Of a DNA stretch of 64,000 nt, positions 8,267 to 15,833 are shown in pieces (the first letter of the stretch is position 1; the number at the start of each line of letters is the position of its first letter). This DNA comes from Microvirga aerilata (lineage in GTDB: Bacteria; Pseudomonadota; Alphaproteobacteria; Rhizobiales; Beijerinckiaceae), in assembly GCF_016743775.1 (NCBI RefSeq), contig NZ_JAEQMY010000010.1:1-64000 (forward strand), given 5' to 3'. A model generated the notes under the pieces. That model was given only the letters and a program-made list of their open reading frames with translations. It was not told the origin of the DNA and ran no database searches. The translations under genes were made by a program, and so were the position numbers.

Positions 8267-9058
8267 ATGGTGAGGCTGAACCGGTTTGCGACTGTGGCCC
8301 TCATGGTCCTCAGCCTTTTCTTTCACCTCACTCCAGCAAATGCCGAAAACGAGGTCGATCTCGCCCTCGTGCTGGCTGTAGACATCTCGAACTCTATGGA
8401 CCCAGAGGAGCAGGAGCTTCAACGGCAAGGCTTTGTCGAGGCGTTCCGGTCACCCCTGGTTCACAAAGCCATCAGCAGCGGCATGCTGGGGCGCATCGCA
8501 GTCGTCTACCTGGAATGGGCAGGCTCCCCGATCCAGTACATTACAGTCCCATGGACGCAAATCGGAGGCCCCGAGGACGCCCTTAGCTTTGCTGACCGGC
8601 TGGCGCAGGCTCCCATCAGACGAGGCCCTCGTACCTCCATTTCAGGAGCAATCGACGCCAGTATGAAGCTTCTGAGCGAGAGCAATGTCGAAGCGGTACG
8701 GCGGGTGATCGACATCTCGGGGGATGGGGTCAACAACCAGGGGCGCTCCATCACCGACGCAAGGGAGGACGCAGTGGCTCAGGGCGTCATCATCAACGGC
8801 CTTCCGCTCCTGCTCAACCGACCGACAAACTACTGGGATTCAGAAAACCTTGATGAATATTACCGTGACTGTGTCATCGCTGGTCCCGGCGCATTCATGA
8901 TCCCAGTTCGTGAGCGCCATCAGTTCGCCGAGGCGATCAAGACCAAGATCATTCGCGAGATTGCTGGCGTAGCTCCCGAGGCTCTGATCGTGCCGACCCA
9001 GGCTCAATCCGAGCGCAGCACCAACTGCCAAATGGGAGCCGACCCGTGGCGGAACTGA
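8267..9058 (+). CDS. exported DUF1194 protein (von Willebrand A-like)
   Basis: The start at 8267 has GTAGGAGGCAAGG just upstream and gives 263 residues; an earlier in-frame TTG lacks one. A signal peptide (about residues 1-28, ending TPANAEN) precedes a DUF1194 domain. The metal-ion-dependent adhesion motif reads VDISNSM, followed by TSISGAI and ISGDGVNNQG. Members are periplasmic or secreted proteins of unknown function, widespread in alphaproteobacteria. It stands alone between the helicase and a convergent PRC-barrel gene. Confidence 0.88.
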   Translation: MVRLNRFATVALMVLSLFFHLTPANAENEVDLALVLAVDISNSMDPEEQELQRQGFVEAFRSPLVHKAISSGMLGRIAVVYLEWAGSPIQYITVPWTQIGGPEDALSFADRLAQAPIRRGPRTSISGAIDASMKLLSESNVEAVRRVIDISGDGVNNQGRSITDAREDAVAQGVIINGLPLLLNRPTNYWDSENLDEYYRDCVIAGPGAFMIPVRERHQFAEAIKTKIIREIAGVAPEALIVPTQAQSERSTNCQMGADPWRN

Positions 9059-9329
9059 TGCAAGGCAGTCGGCTCTGACTGGTGCTGGTGGGTGCTTCGG
9101 CCCGGCTCGGATCTTCGCGCAGGCGATAATGGGTGGCTCGGCTGAATTGACAGGCCAACGCATGCTGTTGCGCACCGGTCAATCCTCTTCAGGCTTTCAT
9201 GATTTCAGGATCGCAAACCCCTGACGTTTCAGATCCCGGCGAACACTGCCTCACACGGTTTGAGGCTGCTTTGATCGGAGCCTGTCGTAGCGACCATCTG
9301 CCGATTTTGCTCGTCACGATAGAATAGCA

Positions 9330-9360
9330 GAGCGGCCTCCGTGGGCCGCTCCTTTGTGTT
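9330..9360 (+). terminator. probable rho-independent terminator
   Basis: GAGCGGCC, a 6-base loop and GGCCGCTC are followed by CTTTGTGTTT on the plus strand. It lies about 270 bases after the DUF1194 gene and just before the end of the convergent gene at 9381. The remainder of 9059-9380 contains no gene I can support. Confidence 0.5.
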
Positions 9361-9380
9361 TAGGCGGGCGAGCCGGTGCG

Positions 9381-10160
9381 TCAGGCAAGTACCCAGTAGT
9401 AGGACACCTGATAGTAGTCGTGCAGGTCCTGCTCGCTCCCGCGATCCGGCCAGTCCTGACCGCGACGACCAGAGAGTCTGGGGGCATTCCGAAGCTGCTC
9501 TGCCGTGATCTGGGTGCGATACCCTTTCAAGCGAAGGTCGTAGTCGAGCATACTCCAAGGAACAGCATACTCGCTTGTGCCGAGCCCAAAGAAGCCGCCA
9601 AACGACATCACAGCGTAAGCAACACGTCCGCTGATTTTGTCGATCATCACCCGCTCGACGGTACCGATACGTTTGCCGCTGCGGTCGTAGACAGCAGTTC
9701 CTTCAACCCGGTCGCTCTCGATCAGAGGCTTCCCGGTGCGCTGACCAGGGTAGTCGCCTCGGGATCTGGCATGAGATGGCGCACGTTCCTGGTTTCTGGT
9801 GAGACCACCAATCATCCAGGCCATACCAAGGCCGACCGCTCCGACTGCCAGCAGTGACACAAGCGGGGCCTCAGTGAATTGGTGTCCGATGGTCTCGGTG
9901 GCTCGTTGATAGTAGCGCTGGGCCTGTGGGTACCGTTCGCTTGTTTCACGAGCATACCGCTGTCCTTGGTCGTAAGCCCCACGAGCGATGTCGGAAGCAC
10001 TGTTCGCGATATCAGAGATCGTTGTGGCCGCTTGATCAGCCAAGCTTCCAGTTGTGCCAGCGGTCTCTTGTGGGGCGGGTCCACTCCCACCGGCTTGCTT
10101 TGCACCAGTGGATTGCGCGTCGTCAGCTTGTCCTGAACTCACTTCATGCCTCTCGTTCAT
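9381..10160 (-). CDS. PRC-barrel domain protein with one membrane segment
   Basis: The ATG at 10160 follows CAGGAGCATGATT and gives 259 residues. The N-terminal third is Ala/Gly/Ser/Gln-rich and helical (SDIANSASDIARGAYDQGQR), then one transmembrane segment lies near residues 105-125 (VSLLAVGAVGLGMAWMIGG). The C-terminal PRC-barrel contains GTAVYDRSGKRIGTVERVMI and FGLGTSEYAVPWSMLDYD. Such proteins are common stress-induced envelope proteins of Rhizobiales. A two-mismatch EcfG-like sequence (TGAAC-N17-AGTT on the minus strand, 10217-10242) lies upstream but is weak evidence of regulation. Confidence 0.85.
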   Translation of the reverse strand: MNERHEVSSGQADDAQSTGAKQAGGSGPAPQETAGTTGSLADQAATTISDIANSASDIARGAYDQGQRYARETSERYPQAQRYYQRATETIGHQFTEAPLVSLLAVGAVGLGMAWMIGGLTRNQERAPSHARSRGDYPGQRTGKPLIESDRVEGTAVYDRSGKRIGTVERVMIDKISGRVAYAVMSFGGFFGLGTSEYAVPWSMLDYDLRLKGYRTQITAEQLRNAPRLSGRRGQDWPDRGSEQDLHDYYQVSYYWVLA

Positions 10161-10684
10161 AATCATGCTCCTGTTGAGATGAAGATCCGATGTCGGCAAT
10201 CTGCTTAGGCTTTTTCAACTCCTATGGCCTTTCTTTGGTTCAGCCGTCCTGCGGCTTGGCTGCGGTGGATCGGGTACCGGTTCCCTGGCTCGCACTCACA
10301 CAGCCACGCTGATGCCTTTACGCGTGAGTGCTGGTGGTACTGCATAGATTTCCAAGGGTGTTTCCCACCTGATCAACAAGGTGCTCCGCTGGGTCCTATG
10401 TCGCCGCCCGAAGCACTTCGACAACCCGCCTCGGCCTTTTGACAAGCACGGTGTGGGTCTGGACCAACGAGTCAAAAAGAACCCGGCTGCTTTCGCAAGC
10501 GCCGGGTCGAGCAATCTCTCGTAAGTCTTGGACCCAGTGCACAAGGGGAATGCGGGAAGTAGAGTGGGTCCGTATGTTCAAACAATTCTATAGCCGCCGA
10601 TCAGTTCCTGAATTTGCGTAGCCTTGGATGACTACTTTCGCCAAGCTTTGGACCGGCAACAACGAAGTTCTTTCATAAAACATC
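10161..10684 (-). other. 524-base gene-poor interval
   Basis: Apart from the terminator at 10473-10507 I see nothing firm. Short frames on both strands overlap one another, and those on the minus strand run through the terminator hairpin, which argues against them. Confidence 0.5.
10473..10507 (-). terminator. rho-independent terminator
   Basis: On the minus strand ACCCGGC and GCTT pair with AAGC and GCCGGGT around a TCGC-type loop, followed by TCTTTTTG. It probably ends transcripts from the gene at 10685-10912. Confidence 0.7.
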
Positions 10685-10912
10685 TCACGCGTGGACGGGG
10701 TGTTCCTCGACTAAGGTTCCGATCAGGCGCAGCAGTTCCTGCTGTTCTGGGCCTGCGCTGCGACTCAGGAAGGCTACGATGTCCTCATGTTCCACATTCC
10801 CTCCAGAAGCTACATTGGCTTCGTGCCGGATGAACACAGCCCCTGAAGGGTCTCCAATCAGGTACCAGCGGTCACCGCTTGAGCTTTCGTAGAGCTTACG
10901 CGCTTTCTTCAT
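10685..10912 (-). CDS. conserved small hypothetical protein
   Basis: This 75-residue protein begins MKKARKLYESSSGDRWYLI and has a compact beta-rich N-terminus (GDPSGAVFIRHEANVASGG). The acidic helical C-terminus contains LSRSAGPEQQELLRLIGTL. The type is familiar from rhizobial genomes but has no assigned function. The ATG has CAGGAGCCC six bases upstream. It is monocistronic, with a terminator about 180 bases downstream. Confidence 0.75.
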   Translation of the reverse strand: MKKARKLYESSSGDRWYLIGDPSGAVFIRHEANVASGGNVEHEDIVAFLSRSAGPEQQELLRLIGTLVEEHPVHA

Positions 10913-11075
10913 GTGGGCTCCTGTCAGATCGACATAGCTCGTCCATTGTAACGCATTTCGGCAGAAGGCAAAAAATCGCCTCTACGTAACCGAATAGCTC
11001 CACGTGAGAACCTGCATCGCATCCCCAGCGGGGCTTGGAGGGGCTGGTTTACCCAGATGAAGGTGGGTTAACCAG

Positions 11076-11291
11076 TTAAACTGCCTCGGCTGGGTAGATT
11101 GCCGAAATGGCATGCTTGTAGACAACCTGAGTGCTACTCCCTCGCACAAGCAGGACTGTGAAGTTATCGAACTGCCTGATCTGGCCTTGAAGCTTGATCC
11201 CATTGACGAGAAACATAGTCACATCAAGTTTGTTGTCGCGCAGATGCTTGAGAAACGCATCCTGAATCGTTGCAGTCGATTGTACGGACAC
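11076..11291 (-). CDS. hfq: Hfq-family RNA chaperone (short paralogue)
   Basis: The 71-residue protein shows both Sm motifs. The region AFLKHLRDNKLDVTMFLVNG leads into GIKLQGQIRQFDNFTVLL (Sm1), and the Sm2 motif is VVYKHAISAI with the conserved YKHA. Hfq forms a hexameric ring that pairs small RNAs with mRNAs. Compared with the usual proteobacterial form it lacks a long C-terminal tail and reads VRGSST where housekeeping Hfq commonly has RRDGQS. It is not next to hflX or an NTP transferase, so it may be a second copy. Confidence 0.88.
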   Translation of the reverse strand: MSVQSTATIQDAFLKHLRDNKLDVTMFLVNGIKLQGQIRQFDNFTVLLVRGSSTQVVYKHAISAIYPAEAV

Positions 11292-11620
11292 GCTGCACCC
11301 CTTCTTTCAGCATCCTCGGCGGGACGCCCTTTTTGTAGTGCCCAACCTATCCAGACGATCGCTGTCGAGGCAATGGACACTTCCGAGTGATGTCCGAAGA
11401 GCAACAGCGCTGGTCTTTACGGATCGACAGGCGGCGGAGTTTCATCTGCCCGATAGGCGAGCTATCCTTCTTGCCGTCACCTTAAGCTGGTCCGGCTCCA
11501 TCCTCGCGCAGGAAGGCACCCGCACCGACCGGCATTCCGACCTACTTATATGCGGTTGCAATCGTCGTACCCGCTCGCCTCTGAAGCGGTTTTGATCAGC
11601 AGAGAGATAGAGGACCAATT
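11292..11620 (+). other. 329-base interval without a supported gene
   Basis: No frame with convincing composition or a ribosome-binding site is seen on either strand. The promoters of the divergent hfq-like and VOC-family genes must lie here, but I could not identify them. Confidence 0.4.
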
Positions 11621-12034
11621 ATGCCCAAGCTCAACCGCGTTCTTGAGACTGCCTTGTACGTAGCAGACCTGGAGCAGGCTGCGACCTTCTATAGCAACGT
11701 TCTTGGTCTGCCCTGTATTCACGCCGATCACCGCATGCGAGCCTATGACGTGGGAGGAAACGGCGTTCTGTTGCTGTTTCCGCAGGGTGGGTCCCTTCAC
11801 CCGATTGAGACCCCAGGCGGATCAATCCCTCCGCATGACGGTCAAGGCCCGATGCACGTCGCCTTCTCGATCCCGCAGGACGAACTGGAGGAGTGGCAGC
11901 AGCATCTGACTGAGGCAGGGGTTACGCTGGAGGGCCAAACGCAGTGGCCAAGGGGTGGGGTCAGCGTGTACTTCCGTGACCCTGATGGCCACCTGCTGGA
12001 GATTGCCACCCCCGGAATGTGGAAAGGCTACTAA
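11621..12034 (+). CDS. VOC-family (glyoxalase/dioxygenase-like) metalloprotein
   Basis: This 137-residue protein has two beta-alpha-beta-beta-beta modules. The first begins LETALYVADLEQAATFYSNVLGL and the second MHVAFSIPQDELEEWQQHL, closing with FRDPDGHLLEIATPG. His-78-region (MHVAF) and Glu in LLEIATPG are the likely metal ligands of the vicinal oxygen chelate fold. The substrate cannot be told from sequence; a glyoxalase I, fosfomycin-resistance-like or dioxygenase activity is possible. It is transcribed alone, convergent with the gene at 12106-12432. Confidence 0.85.
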   Translation: MPKLNRVLETALYVADLEQAATFYSNVLGLPCIHADHRMRAYDVGGNGVLLLFPQGGSLHPIETPGGSIPPHDGQGPMHVAFSIPQDELEEWQQHLTEAGVTLEGQTQWPRGGVSVYFRDPDGHLLEIATPGMWKGY

Positions 12035-12105
12035 TGGTGCCTTGAGCATCGAGCGCCACATCTCCGCTCGTGCCGTGATCTCCTCATCCGGTTTGCAGCA
12101 TCCAG

Positions 12106-12432
12106 TTACTGATCCTGCACGACTTGGAGGTTCATCCCATCGATCATCTCGGCTCGACGGGCTTCTCGAACCCGAATTTTGTCAACCAACTGGTCCATTG
12201 AGCCCCGGCTGGACCCGAACAAGCCGATACCGGCAATTGCGACGGCGATGCCGATGACCAGGATTGTCCCATCGGAGCGGACAAGGCCGAGAACTGATGT
12301 TGCGAATAGTACGATGCCAACGATCACTGCCACCTTCGCGACGATGATGCTCTTCCGACATTGCTCTGCCGCATCAGACAGGGCATCAATGTCAGCTTCG
12401 AGATCGTCGATCTGCTGGTGAAATTTTGTCAT
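12106..12432 (-). CDS. hypothetical membrane protein, two transmembrane helices
   Basis: The 108-residue protein has an acidic helical N-terminus (about residues 1-27) and a hydrophobic hairpin, AKVAVIVGIVLFATSVLGLV then ILVIGIAVAIAGIGLFG (about residues 32-75). A charged helical tail follows. No family was recognised. The paired helices with coiled flanks suggest a small inner-membrane protein. Confidence 0.6.
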   Translation of the reverse strand: MTKFHQQIDDLEADIDALSDAAEQCRKSIIVAKVAVIVGIVLFATSVLGLVRSDGTILVIGIAVAIAGIGLFGSSRGSMDQLVDKIRVREARRAEMIDGMNLQVVQDQ

Positions 12433-12536
12433 TCAGGTGTGTCACTAGTCGAGAGGCTGATGACCAGCCGCTGCCGCTGTTGTCATCATGAATAAAAACA
12501 CTTGCGCTATCCTTCCTGTCCGTTTTGCTTTTTCGC

Positions 12537-12719
12537 TCAAGGGGCCGCTCTAATCCAAAGCACACCTTCGATCCGGCTCACCATGAGAGGATTATCAGTC
12601 TCGATCACCAGAGCATCGAACATCTCTTCGCGCGAGACGATCACCACGCCACGCTCAACCATCAGCCTCTCCACGACATCGAGCATTCTGTCTTCCGTGG
12701 AGACAATGTAACGCGCCAT
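12537..12719 (-). CDS. small hypothetical protein
   Basis: The 60-residue product from the ATG at 12719 reads MARYIVSTEDRMLDVVERLM, VERGVVIVSREEMFDALVIE, TDNPLMVSRIEGVLWIRAAP. Its alternating beta and helix with conserved-looking hydrophobics resembles a compact alpha-beta fold. An AAGGGT sequence lies upstream. Function unknown; the composition looks coding. Confidence 0.5.
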   Translation of the reverse strand: MARYIVSTEDRMLDVVERLMVERGVVIVSREEMFDALVIETDNPLMVSRIEGVLWIRAAP

Positions 12720-12815
12720 CACAAACCCTTCACCGCATGCAGCATTATAAGAGTACCGGCCCGGCTGTCACCTTCAGCCAGCAGACCTCATTATGTCGTA
12801 GGTTGCAGCGGCAGC

Positions 12816-13358
12816 TTACCGAGCAGCCAGTGCTGCTTTGGTCACATCGTCAGGTCCGAGTTCGCCCTCACTGGTCAGGTCTAACAGGGCCGCCAGCCTC
12901 GTTCGTGCACGGTTCACGCGGCTCTTGATGGTGCCCACCGCCACTTGGCATACCTCAGCGGCCTCTTCGTAGGACATCCCGTGGGCCCCGACCAACAGCA
13001 ATGCTTCTTGCTGGTCCACCGGCAGCGTCGCCAGAGCAGTGCGGAAATCCTCCAAGTCGAGATGGCTCTGCTGATCCGGTTGTGTTCTGAGCCGCGCGGC
13101 AAAGGACCCGTCCGCATCCTCAATCTCGTGTTTGCGCTTGCGGTAGTCCGAATGGAAGAGGTTACGCAGGATCGTAAACAGCCACGCGTTCAGGTTGGTA
13201 CCCGGCTCGAACTTGTGGATGTTCGCCCACGCCCGCGTAATGGCATCCTGCACGAGGTCGTCTGCGCGGTCGCGGTGGCCCGTAAGGGACATGGCGAAAG
13301 CGCGCAGGTGCGGGATAGCCGCGATCAGGTCGCTCCGTACTGAGCCCTCAACGGTCAT
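12816..13358 (-). CDS. ecfG: EcfG-type general stress response sigma factor
   Basis: The 180-residue protein has sigma-70 region 2 (HLRAFAMSLTGHRDRADDLV through NLNAWLFTILRNLFHSDYRK) and region 4 (LPVDQQEALLLVGAHGMSYE through GTIKSRVNRARTRLAALL), with no region 1 or 3. The family signature and the tail VTKAALAAR match EcfG of alphaproteobacteria. It directs RNA polymerase to GGAAC-N16-17-CGTT promoters when NepR is titrated by PhyR~P. Its start overlaps the nepR-like gene by 11 bases. A perfect EcfG site precedes that gene, so the pair is probably autoregulated. No phyR is visible in the window. Confidence 0.92.
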   Translation of the reverse strand: MTVEGSVRSDLIAAIPHLRAFAMSLTGHRDRADDLVQDAITRAWANIHKFEPGTNLNAWLFTILRNLFHSDYRKRKHEIEDADGSFAARLRTQPDQQSHLDLEDFRTALATLPVDQQEALLLVGAHGMSYEEAAEVCQVAVGTIKSRVNRARTRLAALLDLTSEGELGPDDVTKAALAAR

Positions 13359-13578
13359 GAAGAGGTGTCTCCAAGCCCACCTCGATAGCGCGGATCAACC
13401 GTGTCAGCCTTGGTGATAACGGCTGCTGAAGCAGTTCAGCGTTCATGTCGCGCAGGGTTTTGCTGATCCGCGCCTGCGCTTCAGACTGCATGCCTATCCA
13501 GGGACGGGTGCCGCGCCATGCTGGTGGCACAACGACATTGTCGTCTTCCGGCCAGCCATCAGAGACTGCACGGCCCAT
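13348..13578 (-). CDS. nepR: NepR-like anti-sigma factor paired with ecfG
   Basis: The 76-residue protein contains ARISKTLRDMNAELLQQPLS followed by PRLTRLIRAIE, the two-helix arrangement of NepR. Known NepR proteins sequester EcfG and release it on binding phosphorylated PhyR. The assignment rests on this short pattern plus position, as the first gene of an overlapping two-gene operon with the EcfG-type sigma factor. The ATG follows AGGAA by about six bases. It differs clearly from the other NepR-like protein at 5446-5646. Confidence 0.75.
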   Translation of the reverse strand: MGRAVSDGWPEDDNVVVPPAWRGTRPWIGMQSEAQARISKTLRDMNAELLQQPLSPRLTRLIRAIEVGLETPLHDR

Positions 13579-13623
13579 CGGCGTTTCCTAACCTAATTGC
13601 TCTGTTCTTAGCGTTAGATCAGC

Positions 13624-13648
13624 AACGAGGAGGGTCGCTCACTGTTCC
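13624..13648 (-). promoter_or_regulatory. EcfG-type promoter of nepR-ecfG
   Basis: On the minus strand this reads GGAAC, 16 bases, CGTT, a perfect consensus, 46 bases ahead of the nepR-like start. It implies positive autoregulation of the sigma factor operon. Within 13579-13932 the only other feature I see is the cyclase promoter at 13809-13833. Confidence 0.8.
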
Positions 13649-13808
13649 GGTTTGTCGGCAAGCTTTATCAAACCTTGTTCGGTCGTTTGACGAGTGAGTG
13701 CGTGTTTCCGTATCGTTATAGAATACACAGGCTTTGCTGCCCGTGATTTCATGATTGGGGCAACTCCCCACCTTGGTGAGCAAAAAATTCAGCGGAATGG
13801 GTTTTTAA

Positions 13809-13833
13809 GGAACCCGTGCTTCTTACCCTCGTT
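13809..13833 (+). promoter_or_regulatory. EcfG-type promoter of the cyclase-winged-helix gene
   Basis: The plus strand reads GGAAC at 13809-13813, 16 bases, then CGTT at 13830-13833. It lies 99 bases before the cyclase ATG at 13933 and is the only consensus site facing that gene. Confidence 0.7.
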
Positions 13834-13932
13834 TAGCGGGGAGTGAAGTTGTGTATCAGCGGAGCAGTACACTCAAGGTTGAGCGTCCATTGCGTTGCGT
13901 TCTCTTCATTAGCCTCTTCCGGGGCGCTGCCT

Positions 13933-14958
13933 ATGAAAAAGCCGCGACCAGTGATCCAACGCCGTCTTGCCGCAATCCTCTGCGCAGACGTGGCTGGTTA
14001 TGCGCGGCTGATGAGTGTTGATGAGGTCAGTGCCTTTGCGCTGCTAAACTCACATCGTGAGATCATTGATCGGCAGATCAGCCGATTTGATGGCCGCACC
14101 GCGAATACTGCTGGCGATAGCATTGTTGCTGAATTTCCGAGTTCCATTAACGCCGTCAGGTGCGCCTTGGAAATTCAGGAGCGCATTGCTGACGCCAATG
14201 AGGACATACCATCAGAGCGACGGGTGATCTTTCGCATCGGTGTTCATGTTGGGGAGATCATTGTCAGAGATGGCGATCTGTTCGGGGATGGGGTCAACAT
14301 TGCAGCACGTATGGAGAAGCTGGCCCCGCCCGGATGTGTATGCCTTCCAGAGTCGGCCTACCAATACGCCTACAAGGCACTGTCGGTGCCTCTTGAGGAC
14401 CTTGGACCGCAACTCTTCAAGAACCTGAGCACACCCATCCATGCCTATGTTACCCGCCCACCTACCAATCCGTTGTCCCGCGCTATTCCAGCCGTCCACC
14501 GCAAAAACCTGTTCAACTTGACGCGGCGCTTACATAGAATTCTCTCAACAGCCGCCTTGAAAGTTGCCAGACCCGAGGGGCTGACATTGGTTGAGCCAAC
14601 GGTGCTTGCGTCGCTGCATGATGCTCCCGCAATTGACGAGCACCGATTAGCCGAGCGGATTGGGGTTGATCCTGCCAGTGCTCAGCGGATGGTAAGGCAC
14701 CTTCAGGATCGAGGGCTTATTTGCCGGGTAGATAATGAAGGGAGCCGCCGTCCTCTCTTCAGTCTCACACCGGAGGGGCTCGAACTGTTTTCCCGGCTTT
14801 ATCCTGTTATCCTGTCAGTCCGGGATGAGATGATGGGGTGCCTTTCAGAGCGCGAGCGAGAAGTCTTTCTGGACCTCTTGGCCCGAGTTGTCGCCGCCAA
14901 TGAACACAAGAATAACCGCCATTCACGGGGAGGGAACACAGTCGTGGAGGGAAACTAA
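13933..14958 (+). CDS. class III adenylate/guanylate cyclase fused to MarR-like winged helix
   Basis: The chosen ATG gives 341 residues. The N-terminal cyclase homology domain (about residues 8-170) has both metal Asp residues (LCADVAGYARLM and NTAGDSIVAEF) and the Asn-Arg pair in GDGVNIAARMEKLAPPG, so it should be catalytic. A linker leads to a winged helix near residues 212-310 (IDEHRLAERIGVDPASAQRM, VRHLQDRGLICRVDN, LFSLTPEGLELF) typical of MarR-family DNA-binding proteins. Rhizobial cyclases of this type usually carry TolB/TPR tails, as at 45266-47029, not a DNA-binding domain. An EcfG promoter precedes it. The MarR-like region could alternatively be a non-DNA-binding protein interaction module. 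Confidence 0.85.
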   Translation: MKKPRPVIQRRLAAILCADVAGYARLMSVDEVSAFALLNSHREIIDRQISRFDGRTANTAGDSIVAEFPSSINAVRCALEIQERIADANEDIPSERRVIFRIGVHVGEIIVRDGDLFGDGVNIAARMEKLAPPGCVCLPESAYQYAYKALSVPLEDLGPQLFKNLSTPIHAYVTRPPTNPLSRAIPAVHRKNLFNLTRRLHRILSTAALKVARPEGLTLVEPTVLASLHDAPAIDEHRLAERIGVDPASAQRMVRHLQDRGLICRVDNEGSRRPLFSLTPEGLELFSRLYPVILSVRDEMMGCLSEREREVFLDLLARVVAANEHKNNRHSRGGNTVVEGN

Positions 14959-14964
14959 CAGACT

Positions 14965-15150
14965 TCAGGCTGTGAAAACCCAGACCAGCATCTGAATCGC
15001 TCCAACGACGATCAGGGTGAAGCCAGCCACACGGGTTGTCGTTGCGGTTTTGCGCCGCGCCTCTGGCGTGTTCTCTCCCATGAGCAGGATGTAGGAGCGA
15101 GCAATGGCGGCAAGGCCAATGACTGTCCATACGACGGATAGATAGAGCAT
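14965..15150 (-). CDS. small membrane protein, two transmembrane helices
   Basis: The 61-residue product has helices MLYLSVVWTVIGLAAIARSY and VAGFTLIVVGAIQMLVWVF separated by a basic loop (GENTPEARRKTATTTR). No family is named. It is convergent with the cyclase gene, six bases apart. The ribosome-binding sequence is weak. Confidence 0.6.
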   Translation of the reverse strand: MLYLSVVWTVIGLAAIARSYILLMGENTPEARRKTATTTRVAGFTLIVVGAIQMLVWVFTA

Positions 15151-15503
15151 CTGGATTTCCCATGGCCGTGTCGGAGGATACCTCCAGTACCGAACACCGC
15201 AGTCAGCAGAAGGTCACAGCGTCTTATGGGATCACCTTAAAGGCGGACTCGGTCTGCGCCTCGGGTGCCCATGTAACCGGGTAGCTGATTGCGGTGACGA
15301 GCAATTGGCCAAATGGGAAGTGATACCAAGTGCCGCTGATCATCATTGGTGCGCCCACTCACGCACGCCGATGGACATGAATCACACATCAGGCGCTTTG
15401 AGGCTGCGACGAGTCGCTCTCACCAGGACGTGGTATGAGCATAGTCTTGCTGTGGCGGACTGGTTCTGAAGGGTCAATAGGATCGCGTCTCCACGAAGCT
15501 CCT
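15151..15503 (-). other. 353-base interval with the second insertion-sequence-like end
   Basis: It contains copy 2 of the 59-bp repeat. A 40-codon frame at 15224-15346 on the minus strand looks protein-like, but it begins within the repeat and is probably accidental. Nothing else is supported. Confidence 0.4.
15321..15379 (-). repeat. 59-bp repeat, copy 2
   Basis: This is the inverted partner of 21-79. On the minus strand it encodes MSIGVREWAHQ and a stop, then TGATCAGCGGCACTTGGTAT. The coding frame is cut off by a TGA two codons before the shared part, so only the end of the gene remains here. Confidence 0.55.
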
Positions 15504-15833
15504 TCATCGTTTCCCGCCCTCTATCACTGTCAGCTTCCGCATCATCGGCGGGACGTCTGGTGGAGGAGAACTGAGCGCCTCCAAGTCCGTGAAGCGAGCC
15601 TTGCACTTGGGATCGTATTGATTAGGGGGCCGCTCTCCTGGATGGCTCTTCCACGGGCAGTCAAACGCGATCTTGTCCATGAGATCGCATAGTTGGATGT
15701 CGGCTCCGTACTTCTCAGCCAAACGGGCGAGCCGACACTGCCCCCTCCTGTGAGGACAGAGTGGGCAATCGACCCGGACGATCACCCAAGGAAAATCGCT
15801 GAGTCGCTCCACCATCGCTGCTCCATCAGTCAT
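15504..15833 (-). CDS. hypothetical protein with Cys-Pro-x-Cys motif
   Basis: From the ATG at 15833 the product has 109 residues. It contains FPWVIVRVDCPLCPHRRGQC near the N-terminus, then CDLMDKIAFDCPWKS and KCKARFTDLE. The paired CxxC and Cys residues suggest a small zinc-binding protein of a kind common in Rhizobiales, but with no assigned role. A second ATG six codons later has GGAG five bases upstream and may be the true start. A partial relative lies at 4999-5190. Confidence 0.6.
   Translation of the reverse strand: MTDGAAMVERLSDFPWVIVRVDCPLCPHRRGQCRLARLAEKYGADIQLCDLMDKIAFDCPWKSHPGERPPNQYDPKCKARFTDLEALSSPPPDVPPMMRKLTVIEGGKR

Noticed and set aside
10217..10242. TGAAC-N17-AGTT upstream of the PRC-barrel gene as an EcfG promoter
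   Set aside because: It has a mismatch in each half; not strong enough to list as a promoter.
10396..10581. 61-residue minus-strand frame
   Set aside because: It runs through a strong terminator hairpin at 10473-10507 and has no ribosome-binding site or family.
15224..15346. 40-codon minus-strand frame reading MMISGTWYHFPFGQLLVTAI and onward
   Set aside because: It begins inside the 59-bp repeat and continues past the element end; copy 1 of the repeat shows no such frame, so it is probably accidental.
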